64,000 bases of DNA from Inia geoffrensis (lineage: Eukaryota; Chordata; Mammalia; Artiodactyla; Iniidae): positions 62,542,001 through 62,606,000 of the forward strand of contig CM070907.1 in the NCBI GenBank assembly GCA_036417435.1, given 5' to 3'. The notes beneath the pieces were generated by a model. The model searched no databases and was not told the DNA's origin. It saw only the letters and a list, made by a program, of their open reading frames with translations. This document shows positions 10,525 through 23,282 of this stretch, one piece after another. Positions within the stretch are counted from its first letter, which is position 1. Each line of letters begins with the position of its first letter. The position numbers and the translations under genes were made by a program.

Positions 10525-12660
10525 TTAGCAATTCATTCATTCAAAAAAACAACTATAGAACACCTAGTATGAGTCAGGTACTGCTTCAAGCCCAGGGTTA
10601 AAACTACATGAAATGATGAATCAAATCTCTGTCCTCACAGAGTATAGTACTCTATTGTGAAAAGTAGTTAACAAACAAACAGATAAGATAATTGTAGTGA
10701 TAAGTGCTATGGAGAAAAAATGACGCAAGCTAAAAATGATATGTGTGTGTTCGTGTGTGTGGAAGAGTGCTATATAGGGTCATTAAGGAAGTCCTCACTA
10801 ATAAGATGTAATTCGATCTGATCAGAAGGAAGCCAGGGAATAAGCCATATGGATATCTAGAGTAAGAACATTCCAGACAGAGGAAAAAGCTTCGAGGCAG
10901 GAGCGTGCCTAGAATATTCCAGGAGGACAGTGGGTTGGAATTAAGGAGAAAGGAAAATAGTAGATGTTGAAGGGGTATGTACTGGGCTATAAAAAAAAAA
11001 AAAAAAAAAAAAGGTAAAGATTTCAGCTTTGGTTTTCAGTGAGATCAGAGTCCAGGAGAGGATTTACAGAGGAGTGACATAATCTGACTTGCATTTTTAT
11101 AGGAGAATAGATTGTTGGGGATAAGAGCAAAACAAAACAAAACAAAAATTTTTTAAAACAAACAAAAGGGCTTCCCTGGTGGCACAGTGGTTGAGAGTCT
11201 GCCTGCCGATGCAGGGGACACGGGTTCGTGCCCCGGTCCGGGAAGATCCCACATGCCACGGAGCGGCTGGGCCCGTGAGCCATGGCCGCTGAGCCTGCGC
11301 GTCCAGAGCCTGTTGCTCTGCAACAGGAGAGAACACAACAGTGAGAGGCCCGCATACAGAAAAAAAAAAAAAAAAAAAAAGTTAGAAGGCTATTACAGTA
11401 ATCCAGAAGATGATGGTTTAGGCCAATGTGAAAGAAGTGTAGGTGGTAAGAAATGTTCTTCTGGAAACATTTCTAAGGTAAAGCCACCAGGATTTATTGA
11501 CATGCAGGGTGAGAGAAAGAGAGAAGTCAAGGATGACTTCAATACTTTTGGCCTAAGGAAACAGAAAAAAAAAGTTACCATTTACTAAGATTGGGAAGAC
11601 TGTGAGAGAAATAAATTTGGAGGTAACACAAGAATTCAGTTTTGGACAAGTCTGTAATTCCTATTAGAGAGTCAAGTGGAGATGTCCAGTGGGCTACTGA
11701 ATATGCAAATCTGGAGATCAAGTGAGCAGTATGCATTGAAAACATAAATTTGGGCCTTATCAGTTTATAGATGGAATTTAAATCCAAGGGAGTGGGTGAA
11801 ATCATCTAGTGAGTGATCATACACAAAGCAAAGAAGGGGTCTTAGAACTGATCCTTGGGGTGTTCTAAAATTTAGAGGTAAGGAGATGGGGCAGAACCAT
11901 TAAAAGAGAGAGAGTCACAATAGCCACTTTGGTAGGAATAGGACCAGGAGAAAGGGAGAAATATCTCAAAGCCAAATTAAGAAAGCTTTCAGAGAAAGGA
12001 TATTGAACAGGGATAGGTTAAGAATTGAGAACTCACCCACTGGGTTTGTCATCGTGGAAATCCTTGGTGACCCTGTCAAAAGTGATTTGACAGCATATCA
12101 GCATAAAACCTGAATAAAATCGGTTCAAATAAGAATGGGAAGAAAGGAATGAAAGATCTAGAATTGGAGTATGGATACTTCTTGTGGATTCCGCTACAAA
12201 AAAAAAAAAAAAAGAAAGAAATGGGGCAGCAGCTGGAATGGTAGGCAGCATTACGTGATTTTTTAAAATAAAAGATATTATAGCAAGTTTCTAAAGGACA
12301 TCCACAGAAAGGAGAAAATTGATGATGAGTGAAAGAGAGAAAAGAGAATATGAAGATAAATGGTCTTTAGATGGGAAATAGGAGATGAGATGAGATCTAG
12401 CCCACAGAGGGTGGGTGGTGACCTCAAGTAGGGTACTAGAAGGGAAGTCAGAATATGTGGGTACAGATGCAAGCAGGTCAGATAGTATGGGGATGGAACC
12501 TCGTGAATGTTCTTTTCTGGTCGTCCTACCTTCTGAGTGAAATAAAAAGCAAGAATTTCAGCTGAGAGTGAGGCTGGAGTTTTGAGGAAAGTGAAGGTAT
12601 ATTCTGTCATGCCAGAGTTGACAGTGAATGGACTAGAAGTATATAATAGGATTAAGGGTG
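10525..12660 (-). mobile_element. Long L2 LINE relic (ORF2 C-terminus and 3' UTR), split by a SINE
   Basis: This is L2 in reverse, running from its 3' tail (CACCTAGTATGAGTCAGGTA near 10560) upstream into the coding end. Segments such as CATTCCAGACAGAGGAAAAA, GTCAAGGATGACTTCAATAC, CAGTTTTGGACAAGTCTG and GTCAAGTGGAGATGTCCAGT correspond to the reverse complement of the L2 RT C-terminal region. On the minus strand the words RVTKDFHDDKP can still be read near 12035-12080. That resembles the RVTNDLHGDKP block of L2/CR1-type reverse transcriptases. All frames are broken. The SINE at 11168-11380 and an A run at 10990-11012 interrupt it. Confidence 0.7.
11168..11380 (+). mobile_element. CHR-type SINE inside the L2 relic
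   Basis: Cetacean-form SINE from GGGCTTCCCTGGTGGCACAG through a 20-base A tail. The B box GGTTCGTGCCC is intact. Flanks are A-rich (several CAAAA units on the left), so no clean target duplication can be delimited. L2 sequence continues on both sides, so the SINE is the later arrival. Confidence 0.95.
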
Positions 12661-14524
12661 GCCTTCAGAGGTCCCTTGATAGAAACAGTATAAATATAAA
12701 GTGAGATCAGTAATCATGGTTTGGGAAGATGAGAAGGTTATGAGCTAAATCCAAGTAACATAACTGGTGAATGGCTATATGGCTATACCCTTGGCAGGGC
12801 AAATCCACGTCTCTATCCATTATCCTTCAACAAAAGATAGACAAAACCTACCATTCCACCTCTGCTGGGAAAAAATGTGAACTGGTAGGGACTGGCTCAC
12901 CATGATAATTCCAGTGACTGACACAATGCTTAGCACATATGTGTACTCAATAATATCTTAAATTAAATTGAGCGAGGGACATTTTTATTAGAAAGAGCAA
13001 GAATTGATGAAAATGGTATGATCTTGAATGACCAAAGTAGTCCCTCGAAGCTCTGCAAATAATCCTTAGAGCTACTGAAATAGTGTCTTCTATGTAAATT
13101 GCTAGTTTGGTCTGGAGTCTGAAGGCATGGTGCTCCCTACCATTCAAACTTTGTATATCTACCTGCCGAGAAGCTTTTGAGTCTTGATTCTGTTGGTTAC
13201 TTTTTCACAATTTTGCTGATAGATAATTTTTAAGGGACTAACGTAGAAAGCAAGCAAGATGACAATGCTGTCCACTGCATTACTAAGAAATATATGGTGG
13301 CATTTAGCAGCCTTATTCTGGAGCTCTACTGCACCCTGCTTGGACTGTCATCAATTCATAGTGTCATCCTAACTCAAGAAAGCAGTCCATCATCTCATGC
13401 AAGTCTTTTTAGTTATGGGCTTCTAAAATTAGTTTTAGGAATATAGAAACTCCTAGATACTATCTCAAGGGCATTTGATGATGCTAAAAACTGTTCTTTC
13501 CTCCTGTATCTGCAGAAAAACTGTCAGTATTTTTCCTTTGTAACTTAACATTTCCTGCCTGTAATTGTTCTTTATCTCTTTGTATGTTTGCGTTTTGCCC
13601 TCCCAATTAGATCATAAATTTGTAGCACAGTAGATATTCAATGGAGTGCTTGTCTGTAGTTTGCTAAATTATTACTTGTTAAAAGGGCTTACACCCTCCC
13701 CTCCCCCACCCTTCTGAGCAAAGCAAAAACTATGCTATCATAGTACTCCAAGATATAACATGTTTGTATCTCTCTATTGAGAAATACATGCTCAATTTTA
13801 GGAGCCTAGGCCTACAAGGTTTTTTGAAACACACATGCAAAGGAATAAATTTGGATAGAGGACATGGCAAAACTCCCTGCATTTATTCCATATCTGCCAT
13901 GATGCAAAGATCACACCACCTTTAGGCTCAGTGCTCACAGCTGGGCAGTGATTCCAAGACCAGCCAACTGAGGAAGCTGTATCATTACACAAATTGCCGA
14001 GGTTAGCTTTATGTATTTTCCTCTCATGTAATTTGTGCCATTTATAGTAGAGGCATCTTGGTGATACAAAGCTGTCCATAATCTGGCTCCTATCTGTCCC
14101 TTCTTGGCAATCGCTGCAACTTTCAACCTTTTTTCTGGCTACTTAGGAAACATGCAGTTCCATGACTATGCCATGCTACTGCAGGCTATTGCAGGCTTTC
14201 ATGGATCAAGAATAGACTGTGTTTGTGTAGACAAAATAACAAGGACAAATGGATATAATTTCTGGTTGCAGGTTTGGGTTCAATATTAGAGTCAACAACA
14301 AAATGGCTGGCTTTAAAATACTAAGTGCTATCAGTGGGATAGGGTGATCATCTTCAAGTACCATGTCATATGCATCTGCTCAATACATTTTTTCATCTAC
14401 ATCTATACCAAAATTATTATTTAATTTAAACTTTACAATTATGATCTTATTATGAAATGTTACCTTTTCATAAAATAATATTTATTTAAAAAACAGGAAT
14501 AAGAAAAGGAACTAGACTAAGAGT
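12661..14524. other. Mostly unique DNA with possible L2 scraps
   Basis: An L2-like tail may lie at about 12890-12960 (CACAATGCTTAGCACATATG), and another scrap around 14070-14130. The rest, including short open frames at 12947-13147 and 13798-14289, has no recognisable feature. Confidence 0.4.
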
Positions 14525-14526
14525 GG

Positions 14527-14762
14527 TTATTGTTTACCAAGTACTTATTCCTCTTTGATAAGAGTTTTACATAATTTATTACATCAACGTGAAGAAAATA
14601 TTTTCTTTCCATCTTAACTCTTTCATAAAACTTATCACATAGGTGAGTAAATAAAATTGCATAAAGATTAAGCTACATGCTCCAGGTCACACAGCTAAGA
14701 GGTATTTGAACTATGACTCCAAAATCAGTGATCTTAAACACTTCACTACACTGCCTTCCTAG
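14527..14762 (-). repeat. MIR SINE relic
   Basis: Reverse MIR: ATAGGTGAGTAAATAAAATT, CATGCTCCAGGTCACACAGC, TATGACTCCAAAATCAGTGA and CACTTCACTACACTGCCTT keep the expected order. Confidence 0.8.
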
Positions 14763-15944
14763 AAAAGTTCTTTGTTATAACAGGTAATTTATATATGTCT
14801 ATTGGATGAGTGAAAAGTCTTACTGGCATTACTGTCAATTTTGTATGGTTGAGTTGCAGAGAGAGAAGTTATAATTAAAACAAATCATGAGTATTTTCTA
14901 TTTCATAATGCCTTGGTCAAAAAATCTTGTGCAGTTGACCATACATATGTGCCCTTAGGATAACAGGAAATAATACATTTATTCAGCTGTATACTTTTAA
15001 TTCATCATAGTCTATTATATCTAACTGCCCGGATTTCTATAATTTGGATGTTTTCCTCATAGCTGAGGTCTAATTTAGGGTACAATGTAAATCAGTAGAA
15101 CCAACATTCTGGAATTCATCAATTATAATAAATTTGAGCCTATTTTTAGCATAATGGAGGTGAAGTCACTTATCCACTTTTGAAAGGATTTTCCTCCACT
15201 TCTTATACCAGGCATAAAATTGTATTGTTCAAGTAAGCTACTCTCAAGAACCTAGAGTTTATGGAACACAGAAAGAGAAACAATAGTTGAGAAGATTGAG
15301 AAAATCAAGTTCCTGTTAGCTTCTTGATATAAGCATTACACCAGGTAGTCTTTGATATGAAATTTGAAAGTAAAAGAAAACCTAGACAACAAAAAAGAAA
15401 AGAAATGAACAATTGAGTGAAGAAATAAAAGCCAGGTGAAACAATAATGCTACCAAATATTGCTTGTCATGAAGACATAGTAGCTCTCACTGTCTCACTG
15501 TCTAAACATAAACAATTCAATTACACTAAAGTAGCACTCCACAATCAGAAAGAAAAGGCACATCACACTTCTCTGTAAGATGTGCACATCTTACTAGCAT
15601 GTATTACTATGTGCACACACACATAAATACACAAATCATCCAAAGGTCATCAGATCTGACTTTTCTTTTATGAAGAAATTTGTTTCAATTAATTAACCAA
15701 GGCATATCAATAGGCTCTTTCTTAGCAAGAGTGACAAGGAAATCTATATCACGAAATGCTCTAAATCTTTATTCATAGAACAAAAGCAAACTAAAATATG
15801 AAGCATGAAGCCATGCAGGATTCAGCAAATTTAACATAATGTAAATACTTAGTAAGTGTACAAAACATCTGCTTTCCAAAATTCTTTGTGTTCATTTCTA
15901 TATGTTATCCCCTCAATAACCCTGTGAGGTCAAGCTATCTTATT
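14763..15944. other. Unique DNA, no feature seen
   Basis: AT-rich sequence. I find no repeat, gene or regulatory motif that I can support. Confidence 0.5.
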
Positions 15945-17235
15945 CTACCTGCTCTATTCATTCATGCATTCATTCATTCATTCATTCTTATTAATTCATT
16001 GATGCATCCAGGAATTCATTCATTGAACAAATATATAATGAACTCTATGCAACAGGTATACTACAGTAAACAGAATAAACAAATTCCTGTCCTTTACAGA
16101 GCTTACAATCTATAATATAATGAACAAGTAAGCAAATAATATACAAATTGTGATAGGGTTTATGAAGAAAAACAGTAAGTAATTAGCAATAGAGAGAGAG
16201 AAATCCCACAGGAGGAACCTGTGGAAGGAGAAGACATCTTTGAAAAGGTAACATTTAAGTTGAAATGTAAAGGCCAAAAGGAGCTAGTCATTCAGTGTAT
16301 AAAGAAGAATGCTCTTCTACAATGCTATATGAAAAATTCTATATGAAACAGTGATGGCCAAGCTCCTTAGTCAGGAAGACTTTGGAACCTTCTAAAACTA
16401 GAAAAAAAAAAATCATTGTTGCTAAAGCCAGTAAGTGAGGGAAAGACTGTCATACCATGAACTGAAGAGACAGGCAAAGGCCACACCATGCAAGGACTTC
16501 AGGACATTGCATCAAGGAGCTTGAAATGCATCACTAGCGCAGTGGAAAGCCATTAAAAGGTTTTGAGTAAGGAAGGGAAGCTGAAATAATCAGAATTATA
16601 CTTTTTTAGATTATTTCAGCTGATGTGTGAATATTAGCTTGTTGCGGGAGGGGCAGATGAAAATGAAATAACAAATTAAAATCTTATTTGTAGTCCAAGT
16701 AAGATATGATGGTGATTTAGACACTGATGGTATCAGTGAAGATGAAGATAATTGAATTCTAGAAATATTTTGGAGGTAGATTGACAAGAATGATGATGGA
16801 TTGAATGTGGAAGGTGAGAAAAAAGAAAGGAAATTCTCAGTTCCTTATTTAAAAAACTTAGTAACTGGTGAGACAGAAAACTGAGAGAAAAACAAGTTTT
16901 CCTGAAATTGAAGTTAATCAAGAGAATCAATATTGATTTCTGTTATGTTCATCTTTTGAATTTCATGCATTCCAATTTCAAGAACCTCTAATGAGCATCT
17001 TGCATACACTAGGCCCTAGTCTAGTCTTTGAGAAATGAAAGCTAAGTAAGATTCAGCCACTTTGTATGAGTAATCAGACTAATGCGGAAGAGAATCATAT
17101 CAACATTGAAATGCTCTCCAGTGTGAAAAATGCTATAATAACTCTCGTGAAGATCAATGTCATTACTGGAGATCAGGAGAGGTTTCAAAGTGACAACTCT
17201 TAGACCAAGTCTTCAAGGATAAAAAGAAGTCGCCC
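15945..17235 (-). mobile_element. L2 LINE relic with a (CATT)n run at its 3' end
   Basis: Reverse L2: it opens with (ATTC)n at 15957-15990 and CTGTCCTTTACAGAGCTTAC. It continues through GGCCACACCATGCAAGGACT, GTGGAAAGCCATTAAAAGG and TATTTTGGAGGTAGATTGAC. The part after about 16960 is probably L2 too but weaker. A 13-bp hairpin stem lies at 16579-16621. Coding frames are destroyed. Confidence 0.65.
16579..16621. repeat. 13-bp inverted repeat
   Basis: AGCTGAAATAATC at 16579-16591 pairs perfectly with GATTATTTCAGCT at 16609-16621 across a 17-nt loop, inside the L2 relic. Confidence 0.9.
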
Positions 17236-17624
17236 TTTTAACTGAAAAAGGCGGGGATGACCATCTCTATATTTTATTATATAAAACCATATATAAAGCG
17301 TGGAATCATGTCTTTGCTCTGAGTTCATATATAGAATGTCCATATTTGACACATGCTTAATAATCCCCTTTAAATTTTATAAGCCCTAATAACCCCTATT
17401 ATGGGCACAGTATTCTATTAAGTATCAGGGAGCCATGTTCTCTGTCCTTGATTTGCCCTCTTCTGTTGCAGAGATTAAACACGTGTGCATAAAAGAGCCA
17501 GAGAATCATCCAATATGCGACAAGTCCATTGGTATGATGTGATCAAGGCTGCCTCTGTAGAGCAGCTGAGAGAATTAAAAACAAAGTGACCACACTGAGG
17601 AGTGGGTTTGGTCAGAAAGCACTT
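17236..17624. other. Unique DNA, no feature seen
   Basis: No recognised repeat or coding signal. Confidence 0.4.
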
Positions 17625-18330
17625 TCCCTAAAGGACTGAACTTTTACTTGCACTCTGAAGGAACTCTAGGCAGTCTCATTTCTTTTCTCTGGTCATCTTG
17701 TCCTCCCATTCTCTAAAGTGATAGTTCCAACATTTGATACCTTTCTCTCCACCTCTCTTCTCACTCTCAGTAAACAAATTCCTTACTTACTTTCTATTTT
17801 ACAGAGTAAATAGAAGCCATCAAACTGGATTTTTCTCAATTTCCCACCATAACCATGCACACATACTGATATTTTTTACACATCTGTACTTACATATTAG
17901 AGATCAACCATGGCACACAGTCTTTGGATCTCATCCATCTCCATCTTCTCAGGAAACTTTTATACTGATTAGGCCTTCTCTCTTACATATTTAACTCTCA
18001 TTCTAACGATAACCCCCATCAGTGTTTTTCAATGAAACCTAAGATTTTATTAGTCTAAAGCATATATTGTAAACATCCTATTTTTCCAAACCTTCTTCAA
18101 CCCCTAATACTTTATTGAAACTATCAATAACTTCCTTGTTGAATAACCTATTGAACCCTTCTCAGTCCTTAACTCAGCTGGTTTCTCAGACACATTAGCT
18201 TTAAAATATTCTCATTTTTCACTCAGGAAAGCAAAAGCATCTTCCTTGACCGTGCATCTCTTATCGGCAACCAAGCTCCTGCCTATCTTCATAGGCCAAC
18301 TAGACATCTCTACTTATGTCTTAAAGACTC
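17625..18330 (+). mobile_element. L2 LINE relic, forward
   Basis: Pyrimidine-rich text with L2 3'-coding flavour: GTCATCTTGTCCTCCCATTC, CTTCCTTGTTGAATAACCTA, ACTAGACATCTCTACTTATG and TCTTAAAGACTCTTCAAACT. It ends where the L1 5' UTR begins. It lies in opposite orientation to the L2 at 15945-17235, so these are separate copies. Identification is moderate. Confidence 0.5.
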
Positions 18331-18334
18331 TTCA

Positions 18335-18904
18335 AACTGGAGTAGGGAGATCAAGAAGAGGGAGTAGGAAGATGCAGAGGCCCCCCCCACATCTACATGT
18401 GGATTAATTCTCACTGAAAACACACTGGAGACTGGCAGAAAGACTCTTGTACAAACAAAGCTGTAAGAAAGATCCACATGGAATCTGGTAGGAAAAGAAA
18501 AGAAGCAATCAGGTCAGGGCTGGCTCTCCCGATAGGAACACAGAAGAGGAAGGGTATTACATAGGCTCAGAGATTCTCCCTCAGCAGTGAGTGGTTTGAG
18601 CCACATACTGGGTGTCCTAGCCCTGGGCTCTGACACTGGGAAGACAAGCCTCTTAGCTGGTTTGAAAAACCAGTGGGAGTAACAGGAGGGCTGTAAGAAA
18701 CCTAGACTCCACTCATGAAGAGCATGCATTCACTTGTTTACACCAGAAACAAGGCAGAGGAAGCAGACCACCCCAGCGTCTATCCCAGCCTGAGCCAAGC
18801 ACTTGCTCCAGCCCTACTTGTTCCACAGCACAGCTCCACACTAGGGTGAGGGCCGGCATGACCAAGGGGAGTGCACAGTTGTGAGTGACCAACAGACCCA
18901 CATC
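18335..18904 (+). promoter_or_regulatory. L1 5' UTR remnant
   Basis: Non-coding L1 leader. The segment AGATCAAGAAGAGGGAGTAG at about 18346-18365 stands where L1 5' UTRs usually carry a YY1-type AAGATGGCGG site, but the ATGGC core is lost. It holds an eight-base C run at 18381-18388. Promoter activity is unlikely. Confidence 0.5.
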
Positions 18905-19195
18905 AAAACATATAATAATTAAAATGGCAAAAGTTAAACATAAAAAGAGAACTCTAAAGGCAGCAAGAGAGAAAACAAAGAAACCCCCAAATGGCTATCA
19001 GCTTATTTTTTTCACAGAAACTTTTCATTCCAGAAGGGAGTGACATGATATACTTAAAGTGCTGAAAGGGAAAAAACCTGTAACCTAGGGTACTCTATCC
19101 AGCAAGATTATCATTTAGAATTGAAGCAAAAACCAAAACAGTTCATCAATACTAAACTTACGCTTAAAGAAATGTTAAAGGGTCTTCTCTAAATG
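18905..19195 (+). pseudogene. L1 ORF1 C-terminal remnant
   Basis: ORF1 normally encodes an RNA-binding chaperone with coiled coil, RRM and C-terminal domain. Only the end remains: a trace of the RRM edge (ATAATTAAAATGGC, read as IIIKMA), then the C-terminal block. That block covers GGCAGCAAGAGAGAAAAC, CATTCCAGAAGGGAGTGACA and CTCTATCCAGCAAGATTATC. It ends with GGGTCTTCTCTAAATGG. The coiled coil and most of the RRM are absent because the 5' UTR is joined directly to this point. Confidence 0.75.
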
Positions 19196-19654
19196 GAAAA
19201 GAGAAGAAGTAATTATCTACAGGAAAGGAAAAATCCCACTAGTAAAGGCAAATATATACTAAAGACTGGATCAACAACTTAAATAAGCTAGTATGAAGAC
19301 TAAAAGACAAAAAAATTGTAAAATTAACTATAACTGCAATTAACAGTGAAAGGATAAACATGAAGATGTAAAATATGACATCAAAAGCACAGCATGTTGG
19401 GTAGGGGAGTAAAAAAACGTAGATCTTTTAGAATGCATTTGAACTTAAATGATCACCAGTTTAACACAAGCAGATAAGTTATAGGCCAGCATATACGAAC
19501 CCCATGTTAACCACAAACCAGAAATCTATGATACACAAAAAGACAGAAAAGAATATAAGCATACCACTAAAAATCATCAAACCACAAGGGAAGAGACTAA
19601 AAGAAGAAAAGAACAGAGAAGAATCAAGAAAACAAGCGGAAAATAAGTAACAAA

Positions 19655-21916
19655 ATGACACTAAGCACATACCTATCAATAATCACTTTAAATGTAAGTG
19701 GAATAAGTGCTCCAATCAAAAGACATAGGGTGGCTGACTGGACTGAAAAAACAAGACCTATCTGTATGCTGCTTACAAGAGATTCACTTCAGAGTTAAAG
19801 ATACACACAGACTGAAAGTGAGGAAATGCAGAAAGATATTTCATGCCAGTGAAAACAATAAGAAAGTGGGGGTAGTAATACTCATATCAGACAAAACAGA
19901 CTATAAAACAAACTCTATAACAAAAGAAAAACAAAGGAATTATATAAAGCTAAAGTGATTAACACAAGAATAGGCTATAACACTCGTTAACATATATGTA
20001 CCTAGCATAGGAACATGTAAGCATATAAAGCAAATATTAACAGACATAAAGGTAGCAATTGACAATAATCCCATAATAGCAGGGGACTTTAACACCCCAA
20101 TTACATCAACAGACAGATCATCCAGACAGAAAATCAATAAGGAAACAGCAGTCTTAAATGACACATTAGACCTGTTGGACTTAATAGACAGTTATAGGAC
20201 ATTCCAGCCAAAAAGGTCAAAATACACTTTCATTTCAAATGGACATGGGGCATTCTCCAGGATAGGCCACATGCTAGGTCACAAAACAAGTCATAACAAA
20301 TTTCAGTGGATAGAAAGTATATCAAGCTTTTTTTTTTTTTTTCCAACCACAACAGCCTGAAACTAGAAATCTATTACAGGAAGAAAAATGGGAAAAACAA
20401 AAATACATGGAGACTAAACAACATGTTACTAAAAAACCAATGGGTCAATGAAGAAATCAAAGAGCAAATCAGAAAATACTTCAAAACAACTGAAAATAAA
20501 AACACAACACTCCATTATCTGCAGGATTCAGCAAAGCAGTTCTGAGAAGTATATAGTGATACAAGCCTTACTCAAAAAACAAGAAAAAACTCAAATAAAT
20601 GACCTAATCTACTACCTAAAGGACTTAGAAAAAAAAAGCCCACAGTCAGCAGAAGGAAGGAAAAAATAAAGATCAGAAAGGAAATAAATAAAATAGAGTT
20701 AAAAAAAAAATAGAAAAGATCAATGAAATCAAGAGCTGGTTTTATGAAAAAACAAACACCTATCTTTCTCAAGCTATTCCAAAAAATAAAGAGGAGGGAA
20801 TACTTCCAAATTCATTCTAGTAAATAAGAAGATACTACTAAAACAATAAATTACAGGCCAAATCTCTAATAAATATAGATGTAAAAAATCCTCAAGAAAT
20901 TTTAGCAAACTGAATTCAACAATATATAAAAAGAATCACACACCATAATCAAGTGGGATTTAGAAAAGGGATGCAAGCATAGCTCAATATCCACAAATCA
21001 ATTAATGTGATATACCACGTTATCAAATCAAACGATAAAAATCAACAACCATCTCAATAGATGCAGAAAAATCATATGACAAAATTCAACATCCATTCAT
21101 GATAAAAACTCTCAACAAATTTGGTAAAGGTGGAACATATCTCAAAAGCCATTCATGATAAACCCACAGCTAACATCATACTCAACGGTGAAAAGCTGAA
21201 TGCTTTTCCTCTAAAATCAGGAGCAAGATAAGGATGCCCACTCTTGCCACTTCTATTAAACATAATATTGGAAATCCTATCCACAGCAATCAGACAAGAC
21301 AAATAAATAAAAAGCATCTAAATTGGAAGGGAAGAAGTAAAACTGTCACTATTTGTAGATGACATGGGACTATACATAGAACACCCTAAAATCCCCACCA
21401 AAAAACTATTAGAACTAATAAATGAATTCAGGAAAGTTGTAGGATACAAAAGTAGTATACAGAAACCTGTTGCTTTCTATACACTAATAATATATTATCA
21501 GAAAGAGAATTCAAGAAAACAATCCCATTTACAATTGCATCCTCTCCCAAAAAACAAAACAAAAAAAACCTAGGAATAAACTTGACCAAGGAGGTGAAAC
21601 ATTTATACTCTGAAAACTATAATACATTGATGATGAAATTGAACATGATACAAATAAATGGAAAGATATCCCATGTTCAAGGATTGGAAGAATATTGTTA
21701 AAATTTCCATACTACCCAAAACAATCTACAGTTTAATTCAATCTCTACCAAAATACCCATGGCATTTTTCACAGAACTAAAACAAACAATCCTGAAAGTC
21801 ACATGGAACTACAAAAGACTCTGAATATCCAAAGCAATCTTGAAGAACAAAGCAAGAGGTTTCACACTCCCTGGCTTCAAGCTATACTACAAAATTACAG
21901 TAATCAAAACATTATG
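19655..21916 (+). pseudogene. L1 ORF2 pseudogene, 5' and central part
   Basis: The endonuclease domain begins at ATG 19655 with the typical LSIITLNVSGISAPIKRHR. The RT palm box is FVDD at 21352-21363. Multiple stops, frameshifts and internal deletions break it, including one near 20750-20780 where the text jumps forward by several hundred bases relative to other copies. The related 3' end is 24741-26090. The intact product would nick target DNA and reverse-transcribe L1 RNA. Confidence 0.85.
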
Positions 21917-22546
21917 TTCTAATTTCATACTTTCACATGTAACTGTCCAGTTTTCCCAGCACCACTTATTGAAGGGACTGTCTTTTCTCCATTGTATATT
22001 CTTGCTTCCTTTGTCATAGATTAATTGACAACATGTGTGTGGGTTTATTTCTGGACTTTCTATCCTGGTCCATGGATCTGTATTTCTTTTTTTTGTGCCA
22101 GTACCATACTGTTTTTTGTTTTGATTTTTTTTTTTTGCAGTACGTGGGCATCTCACTGTTGTGGCCTCTCCTGTTGCGGAGCCCAGGCTCCGGACGCGCA
22201 GGCTCAGCAGCCATGGCTCACGGGCCCAGCCCCTCCGTGGCATGTGGGATCTTCCCGGACCGGGACACGAACCCGTGTCCCCTGCATTGGCAGGTGGACT
22301 CTCAACCACTGCGCCACCAGAGAAGCCCTACCATACTGTTTTGATTATTGTAGCTCTGTAGTATAGTCTGAAGTCAGGGAGCCTGATTCCTCCAGCTCCT
22401 TTTTTCTTTCTCAAGATTACTTTGGTTATTCAGGGTCTTCTGTGTTTCCATACAAATTTTAATTTTTGTACTACTTCTGTGAAAAGTGCAATTCGTAATT
22501 TGATAGGGATTGCACTGAATCTGTACATTGCCTTGGGTATTATAGT
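21917..22546 (-). mobile_element. Inverted L1 ORF2 segment
   Basis: Read on the minus strand, it runs from TACCCAAGGCAATGTACAG to AGTATGAAATTAGAA. The sequence then continues in the plus segment at 22549 with an overlap of about 13 bases. A SINE splits it at 22116-22328. Confidence 0.8.
22102..22342 (-). mobile_element. CHR-type SINE, reverse, inside the inverted L1 segment
   Basis: Reverse cetacean SINE with a T-rich tail at 22116-22136 and body to 22328. The 14-bp repeat TACCATACTGTTTT flanks it at 22102-22115 and 22329-22342. On the element strand the duplication starts AAAA, as L1 endonuclease targets do. Confidence 0.95.
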
Positions 22547-23282
22547 CAGAATGAAATTTGAACATTTTCTAACACCATACACAAAAATAAACTCAAAATG
22601 GATTAAAGACCTAAATGTAAGACCAGAAGCTATAAAACTCCTAGAGGAAAACATAGGCAAAACACTCTTTGACACAAATCACAGCAATATCTTTTGGGAC
22701 CCATCTCCTAGAGTAATGGAAACAAAAACAAAAATGAACAAATGGGACTCAATTAAACTGAAAAGATTTTGCACAGCAGAGGAAACCATAAACAGAACAT
22801 AAACACAACCTACAGAATGGGAGAAAATATATATATATTTTTTGGGGGGGAGAAAATATTTGCAAATGATGTGACTGACAAGGGATTAACCTCCAAAATA
22901 TACAAACATCTCATGCAATTCAATACAAAAATAAAAATGGTAAGAAGATCTAAAAAGACATTTCTCCAAAGAAGACATACAGATGGCCAATAGGCACATG
23001 AAAAGATGCTCAACATCACTAATTATCAGAGAAATGCAAATCAAAACTATAGTGATGTATCACCTCATACCAGTCATAATGGCATCATCAAAAAGTCGAT
23101 AAATAATAAATGCTGGAGAGGGTGTGGAGAAAAAGGAACACTCATACACTGTTGGTCAGAATGTAAACTGGTACAGCCACTATGGAGAACAATATAGAGT
23201 TTCCTTAAAAAACTAAAATTAGAGTTACCATGTGATCCTGCAATCCCACTGCTGGGCATATATACAGAGAAAAACATAATTC

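Larger units (their letters stand above)
18335..21916 (+). mobile_element. Older LINE-1, 5' part (5' UTR, ORF1 end, ORF2), broken by a later insertion
   Basis: An L1 starting with 5' UTR-like sequence (GGAGTAGGGAGATCAAGAAG at 18339) that runs to about 18900 and then jumps straight into the C-terminal part of ORF1. ORF2 starts at ATG 19655-19657 and continues with many lesions to 21916. There the frame is cut by a second, rearranged L1 insertion; the matching sequence resumes at 24741. Its wording differs from the cetartiodactyl copies at 3311 and 44495, so it is an older subfamily. Confidence 0.85.

Noticed and set aside
18514..18901. Minus-strand open frames of 62-71 codons
   Set aside because: Within L1 5' UTR remnant; no domain and no start context.
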